NCBI GenBank assembly: GCA_022559845.1
Contig: CM040118.1
Span: forward strand, 264,639,519-264,703,518
DNA length: 64,000 nucleotides
Direction: 5' to 3'
DNA from: Amorphophallus konjac
Taxonomy: Eukaryota > Streptophyta > Magnoliopsida > Alismatales > Araceae
Shown here: piece by piece, positions 9,402-21,901 of the stretch
How the letters are laid out: every line of letters starts with the position of its first letter
How positions within the stretch are numbered: position 1 is the stretch's first letter
Made by a program: the position numbers and the translations under genes
Notes under the pieces: model-generated
Database searches by the model: none
What the model was told of the DNA's origin: nothing
Seen by the model: the letters and a program-made list of their open reading frames with translations, nothing else

Positions 9402-11880
9402 TGTAACACCCGAATCTGTTCGAAACTTAAAGGTAATTAAATATTTTATATTTAAAGTCCATATAAATTTTAGGTTCTCTTAATTAAAGTCTAATACCTT
9501 GAACGGTATAGTTTAACGAACTTTATTAAGTAAATTAAATAGATATCTCACTTTAATAATGTGTAACTTTTCATAAGAATGTCAGAATATAGTCAATATT
9601 AGGTCCGTTGGATAGAGATTTTAAAAATCTACAAGTTTCATGTTAAACATATTTTCAAATTTTGACGTTTGGTAGGCTAAAAATAAGATAGAAAAATCTA
9701 ACTCTTTAAGATCCTATTATTGTTAAGCTTTTGTGGATTTTTGTGCAAAATGTTATCCCTTCTCTTATCTCATTCCTTCTTCATCCGATGGAAGGTTCTT
9801 TAAAAAAAAAATCTACACATTACCCCTCACCCACGTGATCCTCTCCCTCCTTCTTATCCCTCCCCCTCAACCTTATCTTCTTATCTCCTCCTTCTCCTTC
9901 TCATATCCCTCATCCTTATCCTTCCTTCCCACCCCTTTATATACCCCCTCTCCCCCTCTACTTCTCCCACGTCCAGAACTCCTCTCCCCCTCCACCACTT
10001 TCTCATTCTCTCCCCCCTCCACCACCTAACTCCCCTCCTCCACCTCTCTTCATCTCTCTCTCATCTCTCTCTCTTTTTAATTATTCTTTTCATCTCTATC
10101 TCTAATCTCTCTCTACTTTCTCTACTCTCTCTATTTTCTCCCTACTTTCTCTCTAATCTCTCTCCACTCTCTCTCCACTTTCTCTCTCTAACTCTCTCTA
10201 TTTTTCTCTCCCTACTCTCTCCTTTCTCTCTACTTTCTCTCTCTACTCTCTACTTTCTTTTTCTCTCCACTCTCTCTCCACTTTCTCTCTCTACTTTTTC
10301 TCTCTACTCTCTCTACTTTCTCTCTCTACTCTTATAAATAAACCGAGAAGAGAATACGATGTCAGAATAAGATAAATAATTGACAAAAGTTTGGACGGAG
10401 GGTTTGGAGCTTATTTGGACTATTTCACCTTTCTTTACGTATTTAGGATGGAAAAATTATCTTTTCCTACGCAAGGAGTATTACGGGAGCTCGAGTGAGA
10501 TACTAAGTTTAATTCGGAAGACCACCTTAAAGGTAGGCACATGATAAATCGAGTGCATGCTATTTGGTATTTATATTTCTTTGATTTGATTTTATTTGAA
10601 ATGTAATTATTCAGGCTTAAGTTAGTGATTTATTTAACCCGATGATCTATGTTTAGAATCAGTTATTTATTTAGTTACCATTCTGTAAAAATATTTCTCT
10701 CTCTAATCTCTCTCTACTTTCTCTCTCTACCCTCTCGCTAATCCCTTCAAATTTTATATAACAGTAATGTATTTAGTTAATAAATTTGACTCACTACCCT
10801 ATGATTAAAATCTAATTCATGATATTAAAATATGATTCAATTATTTTAAAATTTTCAATGACAAGTTTTAAGTATTGAGATGACCATGTAATAATAATAA
10901 GGATAAAAAAAATTTGATTAAGCATATGGACTGTGTCACTTTAAGGAGGTGTGGGGCGACAAATCGTAGTTAGCTTCCGCTACGGGATTAGGCCTATTTC
11001 CGAGGACAAACGGACTTCTGAAAAATCCGGAACTCAGAATAAGAAAATTTTCTGGGGAATGGTGGAGTATTAACTCCTGATCCTGCGCGGTTGATCAAGG
11101 CCGACAGGCACCAGCGTTTAGACCATTTGTCTTTATGTCGACGTATGAATGCCTAGGTATGTGTTTGCTACTGTTTTTAGTGACGGGATGCCTGTCCAAT
11201 ATATGCTGCAAAATATATACTCATCTAATATGAAGTTCAGATTTGATATATGACTTTGATGTGATTTGAAAATAAGTCCATCTGTATAAGTTCTGATTTA
11301 GCTAAGATATATACTATATCATTTATATATAAGTCAGATACGATTTGTTATACGCATTTTCTTATAATATGAAAAATTATTCTGTTCTACTAAATTTTCT
11401 TCGCATTCATAGTATATGTATAATCCGATGAAATTGTGATTAGTTGTATATATATATATCATGGATTTGCATAGTTTAGTATATGATAATCATGTGATTG
11501 GTTTTAATGCCTACTGAGTCTTTGCACTCATTTCTGTTGCCCAACCATTTCAGGAAATTGACCAGTGTGCGTCTTGACTCCGACGGGCGGTAGGTTAGAA
11601 GATGATCCCGGGTTTAATTTGGATTCCGCTGCGTAGAATAAATACATTTAATTTTCTTTTGAATAATGAATGTAAATATGACTTTTGGGTAGATATATGT
11701 AGAACACTTTATATGATGTAAATTGTGTGTGTTTATATTATGGAAATGGTATGGTTTTGCTTCTGGAATATGTGATGGTTTGGTTTTTAGCGCCTTGCAA
11801 ACATCTCGGCCCACAACAGTCCGTCTATCCGCTGTGACGTCCCCGGACACGATACGGGATCGCGGGAAGGGGGCGCCACA
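9402..11880 (+). repeat. 5' LTR of the Tekay element
   Basis: 2479 bases, TGTAACACCC to GGGCGCCACA. It is clearly the same sequence as 16962-19513. It holds a pyrimidine run of CT, CTTT and CTCC repeats at about 9820-10330 and a shorter one at 10695-10745. No gene lies inside; the 98-residue frame at 9733 is low-complexity sequence. Confidence 0.93.
9938..9943 (+). promoter_or_regulatory. Probable TATA box of the Tekay LTR
   Basis: TATATA inside CCCCTTTATATACCCCC, in an otherwise pyrimidine-rich stretch. The same box is at 17500-17505 in the 3' LTR. No other TATA-like box in the LTR has a comparable GC-flanked context. Confidence 0.45.
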
Positions 11881-11885
11881 GAGAG

Positions 11886-11897
11886 TGATATCGGAGC
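11886..11897 (+). other. Primer-binding site of the Tekay element
   Basis: TGATATCGGAGC lies five bases after the 5' LTR. It differs at two positions from TGGTATCAGAGC, the usual site for initiator tRNA-Met in plant chromoviruses. Confidence 0.65.
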
Positions 11898-12030
11898 AAA
11901 GTTGTGAGACTTGGAATTATTTGCAGCCATCTGATTTATACACCATACCACAAGATCTTAAGAATTTATTTTAGAATTTAATGTCAAACTTAGGATCATA
12001 CTAATTCGGGTTAGTTCTCCCTTGCAGGAT

Positions 12031-13550
12031 ATGGCAGGGAGTGATAGGGTTGAGGTGAATACTTCTCCTGAGGAATGTGCGCCCTCAAATGAGACATCAC
12101 AAGGAGTTGTCGGGGAAACAATTCATAACGAGCTTGCTCCCGGTGGGCAAGGTGCGTTACATATTCAGAGTGTGTCAGATTTAGGCAAGGATGGCGGTGT
12201 CGGTTTCGGACTCGGTTTCAGCCGGGTCCGAAACCGATACGACTCGGTATCGGTTTCGGCCGAAATCGGTTCAAAACAGTTAGAAAAGAGGGCAATCTAT
12301 GAAAATGTTAGGTTTCGGCCCGAAAACGAGTTAGGTTTCGGCGAAAACAGGTTAGGTTTCGGTCGGTTTCGGACCGAAACCGGGCGGTTTCGGTCGGTTT
12401 CGGTCCGAAACCGGACGGTTTCGGTCCGAAATCATTAAAAAATATATTATTTTTGGTATCGGCCCTGCTACAGTGCAAATGCCCGTTTCGGTGTCGGTAT
12501 AGGCCGAAACCGATACGTTTCGGCCGAAACGTATCGGTTTCAGCCGATACTGCCAACAATGGATTTAGGAGGGTTCACACAAGCCTTTCAAGGGTTAGTA
12601 CAGACAATGCAGTTACAGGCCCAAACTCAGGCAATGATGCAAACCCAATTACAAACCCGTATGCAAGAACAACCACATAGGGTAGCGGTGCTACCTTAAT
12701 GGAGAAGTTCACAAAAACGAGTCCTCCTTCTTTTAAGGGGGAGAGTCAACCGGAGATTGTGGAAAATTGGGTGAGGGAAGTTGAAAAGATTTTCATAGCC
12801 ATTAGATGTGCAGAGCAGGATAAAGTGATATTAGTTACATTTATGCTGAAGGATCGTGCAGACGAGTGGTGGAGGTCTGCACTTAGAACCACTTTCAGAG
12901 ATAGAGAGATGGAGGTTGGCTAGAATGAATTTCTTGATGTCTTTCATGCAAAATTTCTCCCTCAGCATGTGAAGGATAAGAAAGAAGTAGAATTTTTAAA
13001 TCTGACTCAAGAAAGTATGTCGGTTGCCGACTATGAAGCAAAATTTACTGAATTGGAAAAGTATGCCCCCCATATTTGTTCAGATGAGTTTAGAAGGGTA
13101 AAGAAATTTGTTAGAGGTTTGAAGAGCAATATTAGAAGTAGAGTTGCAATTTTTGATCATCAGACTATGGCAACAGCTTTGAGAACCGCTTTTGTTGTGG
13201 AAACTGAATATGAGGAATTCTTAGTAGAAAGACAAAGGGATAATGCTAAAAGGGGCAATCTTTGTTCAGCCGTAAGAAAAGATAAGAAGCCAAAGATGGC
13301 ATTTCCAGATAGGATTCAGCCAGTTAAAAGAGATAATATGTCAGTTTGTCAGTAGTGCGGGATGCAGCATAAAGGTAAAGAATGTTGGCAGGCTGCTGGA
13401 AAATATTTTTCATGCGGTGAGACTGGGCATATAATAAGAGATTGTCCAAAAAGACCAAGGCTAGCAGCAACCACAGCAGCAGCAGAGAGTTCAAGCCAGA
13501 GATTATGCACTCACGGAGGAAGATACCCGAGATGCCAATGCAGTAGCTGA
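12031..13550 (+). pseudogene. Tekay gag, broken
   Basis: Gag forms the particle that packages element RNA. The frame starts at ATG 12031 (AGSDRVEVNTSPEE) and is split by a hAT insertion at 12186-12561. It resumes with GGFTQAFQGLVQTMQLQAQTQ, then shifts frame before the capsid part (MEKFTKTSPPSFKGE, WVREVEKIF). A TAG at 12921 stands where Trp is expected (EVG*NEFLDVFHAKF). Further on are the retrotrans_gag block (SVADYEAKFTELEKYAPHI) and one zinc knuckle, CGETGHIIRDC. The first cysteine of that knuckle is replaced by tyrosine (KYFSC), so the zinc site is incomplete. Confidence 0.88.
12186..12561. mobile_element. Non-autonomous hAT element (376 bp) inside Tekay gag
   Basis: Flanked by the 8-base duplication GATTTAGG (12178-12185 and 12562-12569), the length expected for hAT. 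The ends are CAAGGATGGCGGTGTCGG and, reversed, CATTGTTGGCAGTATCGG, an 18-base inverted repeat with some mismatches. The inside is mostly direct and inverted CGGTTTCGG copies. No coding capacity. Confidence 0.85.
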
Positions 13551-13953
13551 AGGTATTATTCTTATCAATGATATGCATGCTAGAGTTTTATTTGATCCGG
13601 GTGCTACACATTCCTTTATTTCTCTGAGATTTGTTGAATTATTGAAAGATAAACAACTTGTGAACACTGATGAGATGTCTATTAACACACCAACTGGGGA
13701 GATAGCTAGAACCACTTATGTTATTCCTAATATTGATGTGGTGATTCAGGAGAGGGTTATGCCAGCATGTGTGTATCTGCTAGAAATGACTGATTTTGAT
13801 GTCATCTTGGGAATGGATTGATTAGATAAAAATTTTGCCCTTCTAGATTGTCATGGAAAGAAAGTAATTTTTCAGAAATCTGGGGAGCAGATATTTCACT
13901 ATCAATGTCCAAGGCACTGTTCTAGTAAAACACTAGTTTCAGCCCTTAAGGCT
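13551..13953 (+). pseudogene. Tekay protease, broken
   Basis: An aspartic protease that would cut the polyprotein. The active-site block reads VLFDPGATHSFIS. The family has Asp-Thr/Ser-Gly, so the Pro is probably inactivating. The C-terminal part DFDVILGMD is followed by TGA (13819), where Trp is usual. The frame then goes on ([22 protein letters not shown]). Confidence 0.85.
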
Positions 13954-15400
13954 TTGAAATGGCTCAGAAGTGACTGTCAAGGTTTTTTGGCTAATGTAAT
14001 GGCTATTCCTTCTAATGAAAATAAGAAAACCACCTCAGATATCAATGTGGTCAGAGAATTTCCAGATGTATTCCCTGATGAACTTCCAGATTTACCCCCA
14101 CACCGAGAGGTGGAGTTCACTATTGAGCTCTCACCGGGTACTTTACCTATTTCCATCCCTCCCTACAGAATGGCACCAGCTGAATTGGCAGAATTAAAGA
14201 AACAATTACAAGAACTGCTAGACAAGGGGTTTATTCGACCAAGTGTATCCCCTTGGGGTGCACCTGTTCTATTTGTTAGAAAGAAAGATGGGTCACTTAG
14301 ATTATGCATTGACTATAGGAAATTGAATCAAGTGACCATTAAGAATAAGTACCCTTTGCCAAGGATTGATGATTTATTTGATCAGCTATGAGCTGCCATA
14401 GTATTTTCAAAGATTGATCTCAGATCTGGATACCACCGATTAAGGATAAGGGAAGAAGATATCTCAAAAATTGCTTTCAGAACACGATATGGGCATTATG
14501 AATTTTTGGTTATGCCATTTAGGTTAACTAATGCACCAGCAGCATTTATGGATTTGATGAATAGAGTTTTCCAACCATATCTGGATACATTTGTAGTGGT
14601 GTTTATTGATGATGTGTTGATCTATTCTCCCACTGTTGAAACTCATCAAGAATATTTGAGGATTGTGCTGGAAACCTTAAGAAGTCATCAACTATATGCA
14701 AAATTTAGTAAATGTGAATTCTGGTTGGATAAGGTCCAATTCTTAGGCATATCATTTCTGGTGATGGAGTGTCTGTTGATCCAACCAAAGTTGACGTAGT
14801 TTTACATTGGGAAAAGCCGAAGAATGTCAGTGAAATTAGGAGTTTTTTGGGTCTTGCAGGTTACTACCGCAGATTTATTGAAGGTTTTTCATCTATCGCA
14901 GCTCCTATGATCAAATTAACTAGAAAAGGAGTTCCTTTTGAATAGTCAGATAAATGTGAAATGAGTTTTCAAGAGTTAAAAACAAGATTAATTACAGCCC
15001 CAGTACTTACTTTACCTTGTGGGTCAGGAGGGTTTGTAGTATATATAGATGCCTCTAGAAAAGGACTAGGATGTGTCCTGATGCAGAATGGCAAAGTAGT
15101 AGCTTATGCATCCAGACAATTAAAGATCCATGAGGTGAATTATCCAACACACGATTTGGAGTTGGCGGCGGTGGTTCATGCTTTAAAAATTTGGCGACAT
15201 TATTTGTACGGTGAGCAGTTTGAAGTATTTACAGACCATCAGAATTTAAAATATATTTTCTCTCAGAAAGAATTGAATTTAAGGCAGAGAAGGTGGATTG
15301 AATTTTTGAAGGATTATGATTTCACATTAAATTACCGTCCAGGAAAAGCAAATGTGGTAGCAGATGCACTCAGCAGGAAGAGGCTAATGGCAATCCAGTT
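13954..15400 (+). pseudogene. Tekay reverse transcriptase and RNase H, broken
   Basis: RT copies element RNA into DNA; RNase H removes the RNA. Motifs in order: [88 protein letters not shown] (Gly to Arg change) and [10 protein letters not shown], which holds the catalytic Asp pair. RNase H follows with [30 protein letters not shown] and NVVADALSR. Lesions: TGA at 14389, a frameshift near 14745, TAG at 14943 where Trp is expected. The RNase H part lies in a frame that stays open to 15825. Confidence 0.92.
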
Positions 15401-16916
15401 GCGCCAAACTTGGAAAATGACATCTGATGTAGTGGAGTATTCTCCGGTATGCAAAGGGAAAAACTTATTTATGGCCCAACTAACTATTCAGTCTGCAATG
15501 GTTGAACGAATTGTGCAAGCACAACTAAATGATCAACAGTTGCAGGGATTGATTGGCACACCGAGATTTACTCAAAGTGCAGACGGGACAATCAGGTTTC
15601 AGGGAAGGTTGTGTGTACCTCGGAATGAAGAAATAAAGAAAGACCTATTAACTGAGGCACATAAATCACAATATTCTATTCACCCAGACAGTATAAAAAT
15701 GTACAAAAACATGAAAAGACAGTTTTGGTGGATTGGCATGAAGAAAGATATAGCAGACTTTGTCAGCAAATGTCTTACTTGTCAACAAGTAAAAGCAGAG
15801 CATCAAAGACCAGCAGGACCATTATAGTTGATGGAAGTTCCACAGTGGAAATGGGAGCATATCACTATGGATTTTGTGATGGGATTACTAATGACTAGGA
15901 GAAAACATGATTCTATTTGGGTAATTGTTGACAGACTTACTAAGTCAGCTCATTTTCTGGCAATCACAAAGACACAATCGTTAGAGGATTTAGCCCATTT
16001 GTATATCAGAGAAATCGTGAGACTTCATGGTGTGTCTGTATCTATTATTTCAGATAGGGATGCAAGGTTTACAGCAAAATTTTGGAGGAGTTTACAGATA
16101 GCATTGGGTACACAATTGAAATTTAGCTCAGCTTTTCACCATCAAACAGATGGACAATCAGAGAGAACTATTCAAACATTAGAAGATATGTTGAGGGCGT
16201 GCAGTTTAGACTGGAAAGGCAGTTGGGATGAACATTTGGCCTTAATCGAGTTTGCATATAACAACAGCCATCATGCAAGCATAGGAATGGCACCATATGA
16301 AGCATTATATGGTAGACCATGTAGATCACCTATTTGTTGGGATGAGGTTGGTGAGCGGAGATTGATTGGGCCACAGATTGTACAGGATTGTGTAGAAAAT
16401 GTTGAGTTGATTAGAAAAAGATTACTTACTGCTCAGAGTAGGCAGAAAAGTTATGCTGATCAAAGAAAGAGAGATCTACAATTTGCTGTCGGAGATCACG
16501 TATTTCTGAAGGTTACACCTACTAGAGAAGTAATGAGATTTGGCAAGAAAGGTAAACTCAGTCCAAGATATGTTGGACCATTTGAAATCTTAAGAAGGAT
16601 TGGTGAGGTGGCATATCAACTGGCTTTACCACCATCATTGTCAGAAGTTCATGATGTATTCCATGTGTCTATGTTAAGAAAATACATGCCAGACTCGTCA
16701 CACATTATAGATCATGAGCAGTTGGAAATTCAGCCAGATCTTACATATGAGGAGAAACCAGTTCGCATTCTCGATCGAAAAGAACAAGTGTTGAGAACGA
16801 AGACAATTCCATTGGTGAAGGTATTTTGGAAAAACATCTCAGCAGAAGAAGCTACTTGGGAGATGGAAGATGAAATGAGGAAGAGATATCCACAACTATT
16901 CGGTACGTGTTGAGTA
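15401..16916 (+). pseudogene. Tekay integrase with C-terminal chromodomain
   Basis: Integrase inserts the DNA copy; the chromodomain steers it to marked chromatin. The zinc-binding region ends in CLTCQQ near 15785. A TAG at 15825, where Gln is expected, separates it from the catalytic core, which is open from 15828 to the stop at 16911. Catalytic residues are present in ITMDFVMGL, ISDRDARFTAKFW and TDGQSERTIQTLE. The C-terminus has VGPFEILRRIGEVAYQLALP and a chromodomain ending EEATWEMEDEMRKRYPQLF, typical of Tekay. This 361-residue core is the best preserved part of the element. Confidence 0.92.
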
Positions 16917-16947
16917 AATCTTTAAATTTCGAGGAGGAAATTTGTTT

Positions 16948-16959
16948 AAGGGGGAGAGA
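16948..16959 (+). other. Polypurine tract of the Tekay element
   Basis: AAGGGGGAGAGA lies just before the 3' LTR start at 16962 and primes second-strand synthesis. Confidence 0.8.
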
Positions 16960-16961
16960 TT

Positions 16962-19056
16962 TGTAACACCCGAATCTGTCCGAAACTTAAAGGTAATTAA
17001 ATATTTTATAGTTAGAGTCCATATAAATTTTAAGTTCTCTTAATTAAAGTCTAATACCTTGAACGTTATAGTTTCACGAACTTTATTAAGTAAATTAAAT
17101 AGATATCTCACTTCAATAATGTGTAACTTTTCATAAGAATGTCAGAATAGGGTCAATATTAGGTCCGTTGGATAGAGAATTCAAAAATCTACAAGTTTCA
17201 TGTTAAACATATTTTCAAATTCTGACGTTTGGTAGGCTAAAAATAAGATAGAAGAATCTAACTCTTTAAGACCCTATTATTGTTAAACTTTTGTGGGTTT
17301 TTGTGCAAAATGTTATCTCTTCTCTTATCTCATTCCTTCTTCATCCGATGGAAGGTTCTTTAAAAAAAAAATATCTACACATTACCCCCCACCCACATGA
17401 TCCTCTCCCTCCTTCTTATCCCTCCCCCTCAACCTAATCTTCTTATCTCCTTCTTCTCCTTCTCATATCCCTCATCCTTATCCTTCCTTCCCACCCCTTT
17501 ATATACCCCCTCTCCCCCTCTACTTCTCCCACGTCCAGAACTCCTCTCCCCCTCCACCACTTTCTCATTCTCTCCCCCCTCCACCACGTAACTCCCCTCC
17601 TCCACCTCTCTTCATCTTTCTCTCCCCCCATCTCTCTCTCTCATTCTCTCTCTCTCTTTTTAATTATTCTTTTCATCTCTATCTCTAATCTCTCTCTATT
17701 TTCTCTACTTTCTTCCTCTACTTTCTCTCTAATCTCTCTCCACTTTCTCTACTTTCTCTCTAACTCTCTCTCTATTTTTCTCTCCCTACTTTCTCTATTT
17801 TCTCTCTCTACTCTACTTTCTCTCTACTTTTTCTCTCCACTCTCTCTACTTTCTCTCCACTTTCTCTCTCTACTCTCTACTTTATTTTTCTCTCCACTCT
17901 CTCTCTACTTTCTCTACTCTTATAAATAAACGGAGAAGAGAATACGACGTCAGATTAAGATAAATAATTGACAAAAGTTTGGACGGAGGGTTTGGAGCTT
18001 ATTTGGACTATTTCACATTTCTTTACGTATTTGGGACGGGAAAATTATCTTTTCCTACGCAAGGACTATTACAGGAGCTCGGGTGAGATACTAAGTTTAA
18101 TTCGGAAGACCACCCTAAAGGTAGGCACATGATAAACTGAGTGCATGCTATTTGATATTTATATTTCTTTGATTTGATTTTATTTGAAATGTAATTATTC
18201 AGGCTTAAGTCAGTGATTTATTTAACCTGATGATCTATGTTTAGAATCGGTTATTTATTTAGTTACCATTCTATAAAAATATTTCTCTCTCTAATCTCTC
18301 TCTACTTTCTCTCTACCCTCTCCTTACTCTCTCTCTACCCTCTCGCTAATCCTTTCAAATTTTATATAACAGTAATGTATTTAGTTAATAAATTTGACTC
18401 ACTACCCTATGATTAAAATCTAATTCATGATATTAAAATATGATTCAATTATTTTAGAAATTTCAATGACAAGTTTTAAGTATTGAGATGACCATGTAAT
18501 AATAATAATAATAAGGATAAAAAAATTTGATTAAGCATATGGACTGTGTCACTTTAAGGAGGTGTGGGGCGACAAATCGTAGTTAGCTTCCGCTACGGGA
18601 TTAGGCCCATTTCCGAGGACAAACGGACTTCTGAAAAATCTGGAACTCAGAATAAAAAAATTTTCTGGGGAATGGTAGAGTATTAACTTCCGATCCTGCG
18701 CGGTTGATCAAGGCCGACATGCACCAGCGTTTAGACCATTTGTCTTTATGTCGACGTATGAATGCCTAGGTATGTGTTTGCTACTGTTTTTAGTGACGGG
18801 ATGCCTGTCCAATATATGCTGCTAAATATACGCTCATCTAATATGAAGTTCAGATTTGATATATGACTTTGATGTGATTTGAAAATAAGTCCATCTGTAT
18901 AAGTTCTGATTTAACTAAGATATATACTATGTCATTTATATATAAGTCAGATACGATTTGTTATACGCATTTTCTTATAATATGAAAAATTGTTCTGTTC
19001 TACTAAATTTTCTTCGCATTCATAGTATACGTATAATTCGATGAAATTGTGATTAA

Positions 19057-19096
<40 letters not shown>

Positions 19097-19513
19097 TGGA
19101 TTTGCATAGTTTAGTATATGATAATCATGTGATTGGTTTTCATGCCTACTGAGTCTTTGGACTCATTTCTGTTGCCTAACAATTTCAGGAAATTGACAAG
19201 TGTGCGTCTTGACTCCGACGGGCAGTAGGTCAGAAGATGATCCCGGGTTTAGTTTGGATTCCGCTGCGTAGAATAAATACATTTAATTTTCTTTTGAATA
19301 ATGAATGTAAATATGACTTTTGGGTAGATATATGTAGAACACTTTATATGATGTAAATTGTGTGTTTATATTATGGAAATGGTCTGATTTTGCTTCTGGA
19401 ATATGTGATGGTTTGGCCTTTAGCACCTTGCAAACATCTCGACCCACAATAGTCCGTCTATCCGCTGTGACGTCCCCGGACACGATACGGGATCGCGGGA
19501 AGGGGGCGTTACA
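16962..19513 (+). repeat. 3' LTR of the Tekay element
   Basis: 2552 bases, matching 9402-11880 throughout. It differs by length changes in the CT-rich run (about 17395-17920), an extra pyrimidine block near 18310, and an expanded (TA)n run at about 19057-19093 that is short in the 5' copy. It ends GGGCGTTACA before the GTTTT duplication. Confidence 0.93.
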
Positions 19514-20151
19514 GTTTTCCCTTGAGCGGGGTTATATTTGCAATTTTCCTGTGAGAGGGGTTTATTTGAAATTTTTCGGCCATCGAGGGTATTTCGGTAA
19601 TTTTCTGACCACCGGAGATATTTTTATAATTTTTTGACCACCAGGGGTATTTCCGCAATTTGTAGGTCCTTCGGGATCTTTTCTGTCATTTTCCCTTGAT
19701 TGAGGCATCCTTGTGTATTCTTTGATTTTTCTAGATTTTTCTGTCTTTTCCTATATTTTTCTTAGACTCTTGTATGATCTCGCAAAGATTTTGGATAAAA
19801 GTGCAATTTTGACATATTCGGGGTAAAACTACAATTTTGGAGTTTTTGTAGGGTTCAACCCATAATTACATATCCAAAATTCCAGAACTAAAGAATCTCA
19901 TGGTTTTTTCATTATTAACAATGAATATAACCCATCCCCCTTATATGAGGGTATTTTGATAAATAGACCCTAACATAGGGACTTTTATGCAAAAACTTAA
20001 CATCCTTGTTTAAGTAGGACAGGCCCGCCCCCTACCCTTTTGCGTAGGCTTCTTCAAGGGAGAAAGAAACTCCAAACAACTTCTTCTTTCTTCTTTGACT
20101 TTAAGCTCCCACCAGAGTTCAAGTCTTCCCAAGAAAAAGGAGTCTTCCTCC

Positions 20152-20158
20152 TTTTATA
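20152..20158 (-). promoter_or_regulatory. TATA box of LTR-B
   Basis: Minus strand reads CTATAAAAGGAGG around this site. It lies at the left edge of the GC-rich array, as in the other LTRs of this group. Confidence 0.55.
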
Positions 20159-20164
20159 GGCGGT

Positions 20165-21170
20165 GGAAGAGGGGCCACCCCCAGTGGATCTTGGTGGAGG
20201 TATGCCTTTGACCCCTCACCTCCCTGTCTTTTCATCTTCTCTCCCCTTTTTTTTGTTGTGTTTTTTTTTTCATGCACATAGGGTACAAGGGGGACCACCC
20301 CCAGTGGGAAGAGAGAGGGCGGAGGCCTGACCCTTCTCCGGTGGTGTGCGGAGGCAGCAGAAAGGGGGGGAGGCGCCCCCGATGGGCCTAACCCGGGGTC
20401 ATCCCTCCTCTTTTTTTTTTTCCTGTTGTGTTGTTTGTTTTTCAATCAGCTACAGCAGCAGACTGGGGTAGACCACCCCCGGTCTGGGCACAGCAGTAGT
20501 AGGAGGGACCGGGGGTACCACCCCCAGTCTGTTTGCAGGAGCAGTAGCAAAAGGGGGAAGGGGGGTTCCCCCGGTGGAGAGTTGTCCGGGAGTCCCCCAC
20601 CCCTATTGCAGGAAAGGAAAGAGAGAAAAAAGAAAGGGGTGAGAGCTTCCTTAAAGTCACCATTGCCAAAGACAGTGACTACCTTACGTCCACAGCAGCT
20701 TCAGCGGGAGAGGGGCTTCTTTTTGTTGCGTTCACAACGGCAACAGTAGCTTGCACGTAGCAGCAGCGACAGAGCTTGACCGGGCTTCTTCTGTTGCGTT
20801 CACAACGGCAACAACAACTTGAACGTAGCAGCAACGAGGGAGCTTGACCATAGCAGCAGCGAGTTTTGTTTTTTTGTCTTTTGCATTTTTTTTTTAAAGC
20901 AGAGGCAGCAGGGCTCCCAGTTCAACAGTAGCCAGGTTGGGGGGGCGGGAAGACACCCCTGGTTGACCGCAGGAGGAGGCAGCAGGGGGGGCGGGGGTCA
21001 CCCCGATTGCTCTGACCGGGGGTGCACCCCTACCCCCGATCTGCAGCAACAGCAGGGGGGGACAGCCCCCGGTGGTTCTGGTCGGGGGTTCCCCCCTCCC
21101 GGCATTCAACAACAAGGAGAGAGAGAGAGAGAGAAAGGAGGGGGCGGTCCCCCCCTCTATGTACCCCAGT
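20165..21170. repeat. GC-rich repeat array in U3 of LTR-B
   Basis: Scattered copies of ACCACCCCCAGT/GGT-type words and their inverses, for example near 20174, 20292, 20472, 20510, 21000 and 21060, with CAG-rich spacers and a (GA)n run at 21117. A TTTAAAAG box follows at 21177. Open frames here come from the repeat. Confidence 0.65.
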
Positions 21171-21384
21171 GAATGCTTTAAAAGACCGGTGCTCCTTCGA
21201 TTTTTTTACCTTTTTCCGGCCTTCTTCGCAGCAAAGGACACGTGGAAGCTTTTGTTTATTTGTTGTCCATCTCTAGAAGCTGTCTTGCTGCCTGTTGACT
21301 CCGGGGTAAGAGACTTTTGTTTAACGCCATGGAAATACCCCGATGGCACTAAAAAAATTAAGTTTAAATCCCGTGGGTGTATGA

Positions 21385-21800
21385 TTTTATGCCGCCCGGC
21401 CGACATTTGACAGAATGCCCATATGTCATAAAGAGCTAAAAGCTCGACTTGGCGTGGGCTTTTATTGAGTGGTTGCATGGCCTTGTGCCGCCCGCCGGGT
21501 GTTTGACAAAATGTCTAGGAGTACTTTTAGAAGCTGAAAGTTTAGTTTTGTTGAGCGGGTGTGCATGACTTTGTGCCGCTCTCCTTGTGTTTGATGAAAT
21601 GCCTAAGCGCCGTAAGGGGCTAAACACTTGATTTTGTGTGGACCGTATGGGTGGCTTACACAGTTTCGGTCGCCCACCAGCCGTTTGGCAAAATATTCAT
21701 GGTCCTTCAAATGCTAAAAAGCTTAATTTTATCGAGCGGGTGTGCACGACTTTGTGCCGCTCTTCTTGTGTTCGATGCAATGCCCATGAGTATCTATATG
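21385..21800. repeat. About five 92-base tandem units in LTR-B
   Basis: Units carry TGTGCCGCYC followed by GTTTGACAAAATG-like and GCTAAAAGCTTRATTTT-like words. Starts are near 21390, 21484, 21575, 21667 and 21757. Copies are diverged. Confidence 0.65.
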
Positions 21801-21901
21801 ACGGCCATGGTCGAGCATCGCTTCATGTCATATCATAAAGCATATTAATTTCTGAAATTTACTGTAATTATCAGAAATTGTGAATTTTATGGGATCCCAC
21901 A

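Larger units (their letters stand above)
9402..19513 (+). mobile_element. Tekay/Del-type Ty3/gypsy chromovirus, full length but decayed
   Basis: Both ends are TGTAACACCC...CA LTRs and the element is flanked by the 5-base duplication GTTTT (9397-9401 and 19514-19518). Its order is LTR, primer site, gag, protease, reverse transcriptase, RNase H, integrase, chromodomain, polypurine tract, LTR. The chromodomain after integrase and the gag and protease style place it in the Tekay (Del) chromoviruses, which tend to insert into heterochromatin. At least five premature stops and two or more frameshifts make it non-autonomous. It landed inside LTR-B and later received a small hAT element in gag. Confidence 0.93.
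19519..21901 (-). repeat. LTR-B, U3 side, continuing from 9401
   Basis: Together with 9086-9401 it makes an LTR of about 2.7 kb. The right end, TTTTATGGGATCCCACA, is close to the ends of LTR-A and LTR-C (AAATTAYGGGTGCAACA). It holds the same layout: TATA box on minus, then a GC-rich array. The boundary at 21901 rests on that similarity, not on a duplication. Confidence 0.6.
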
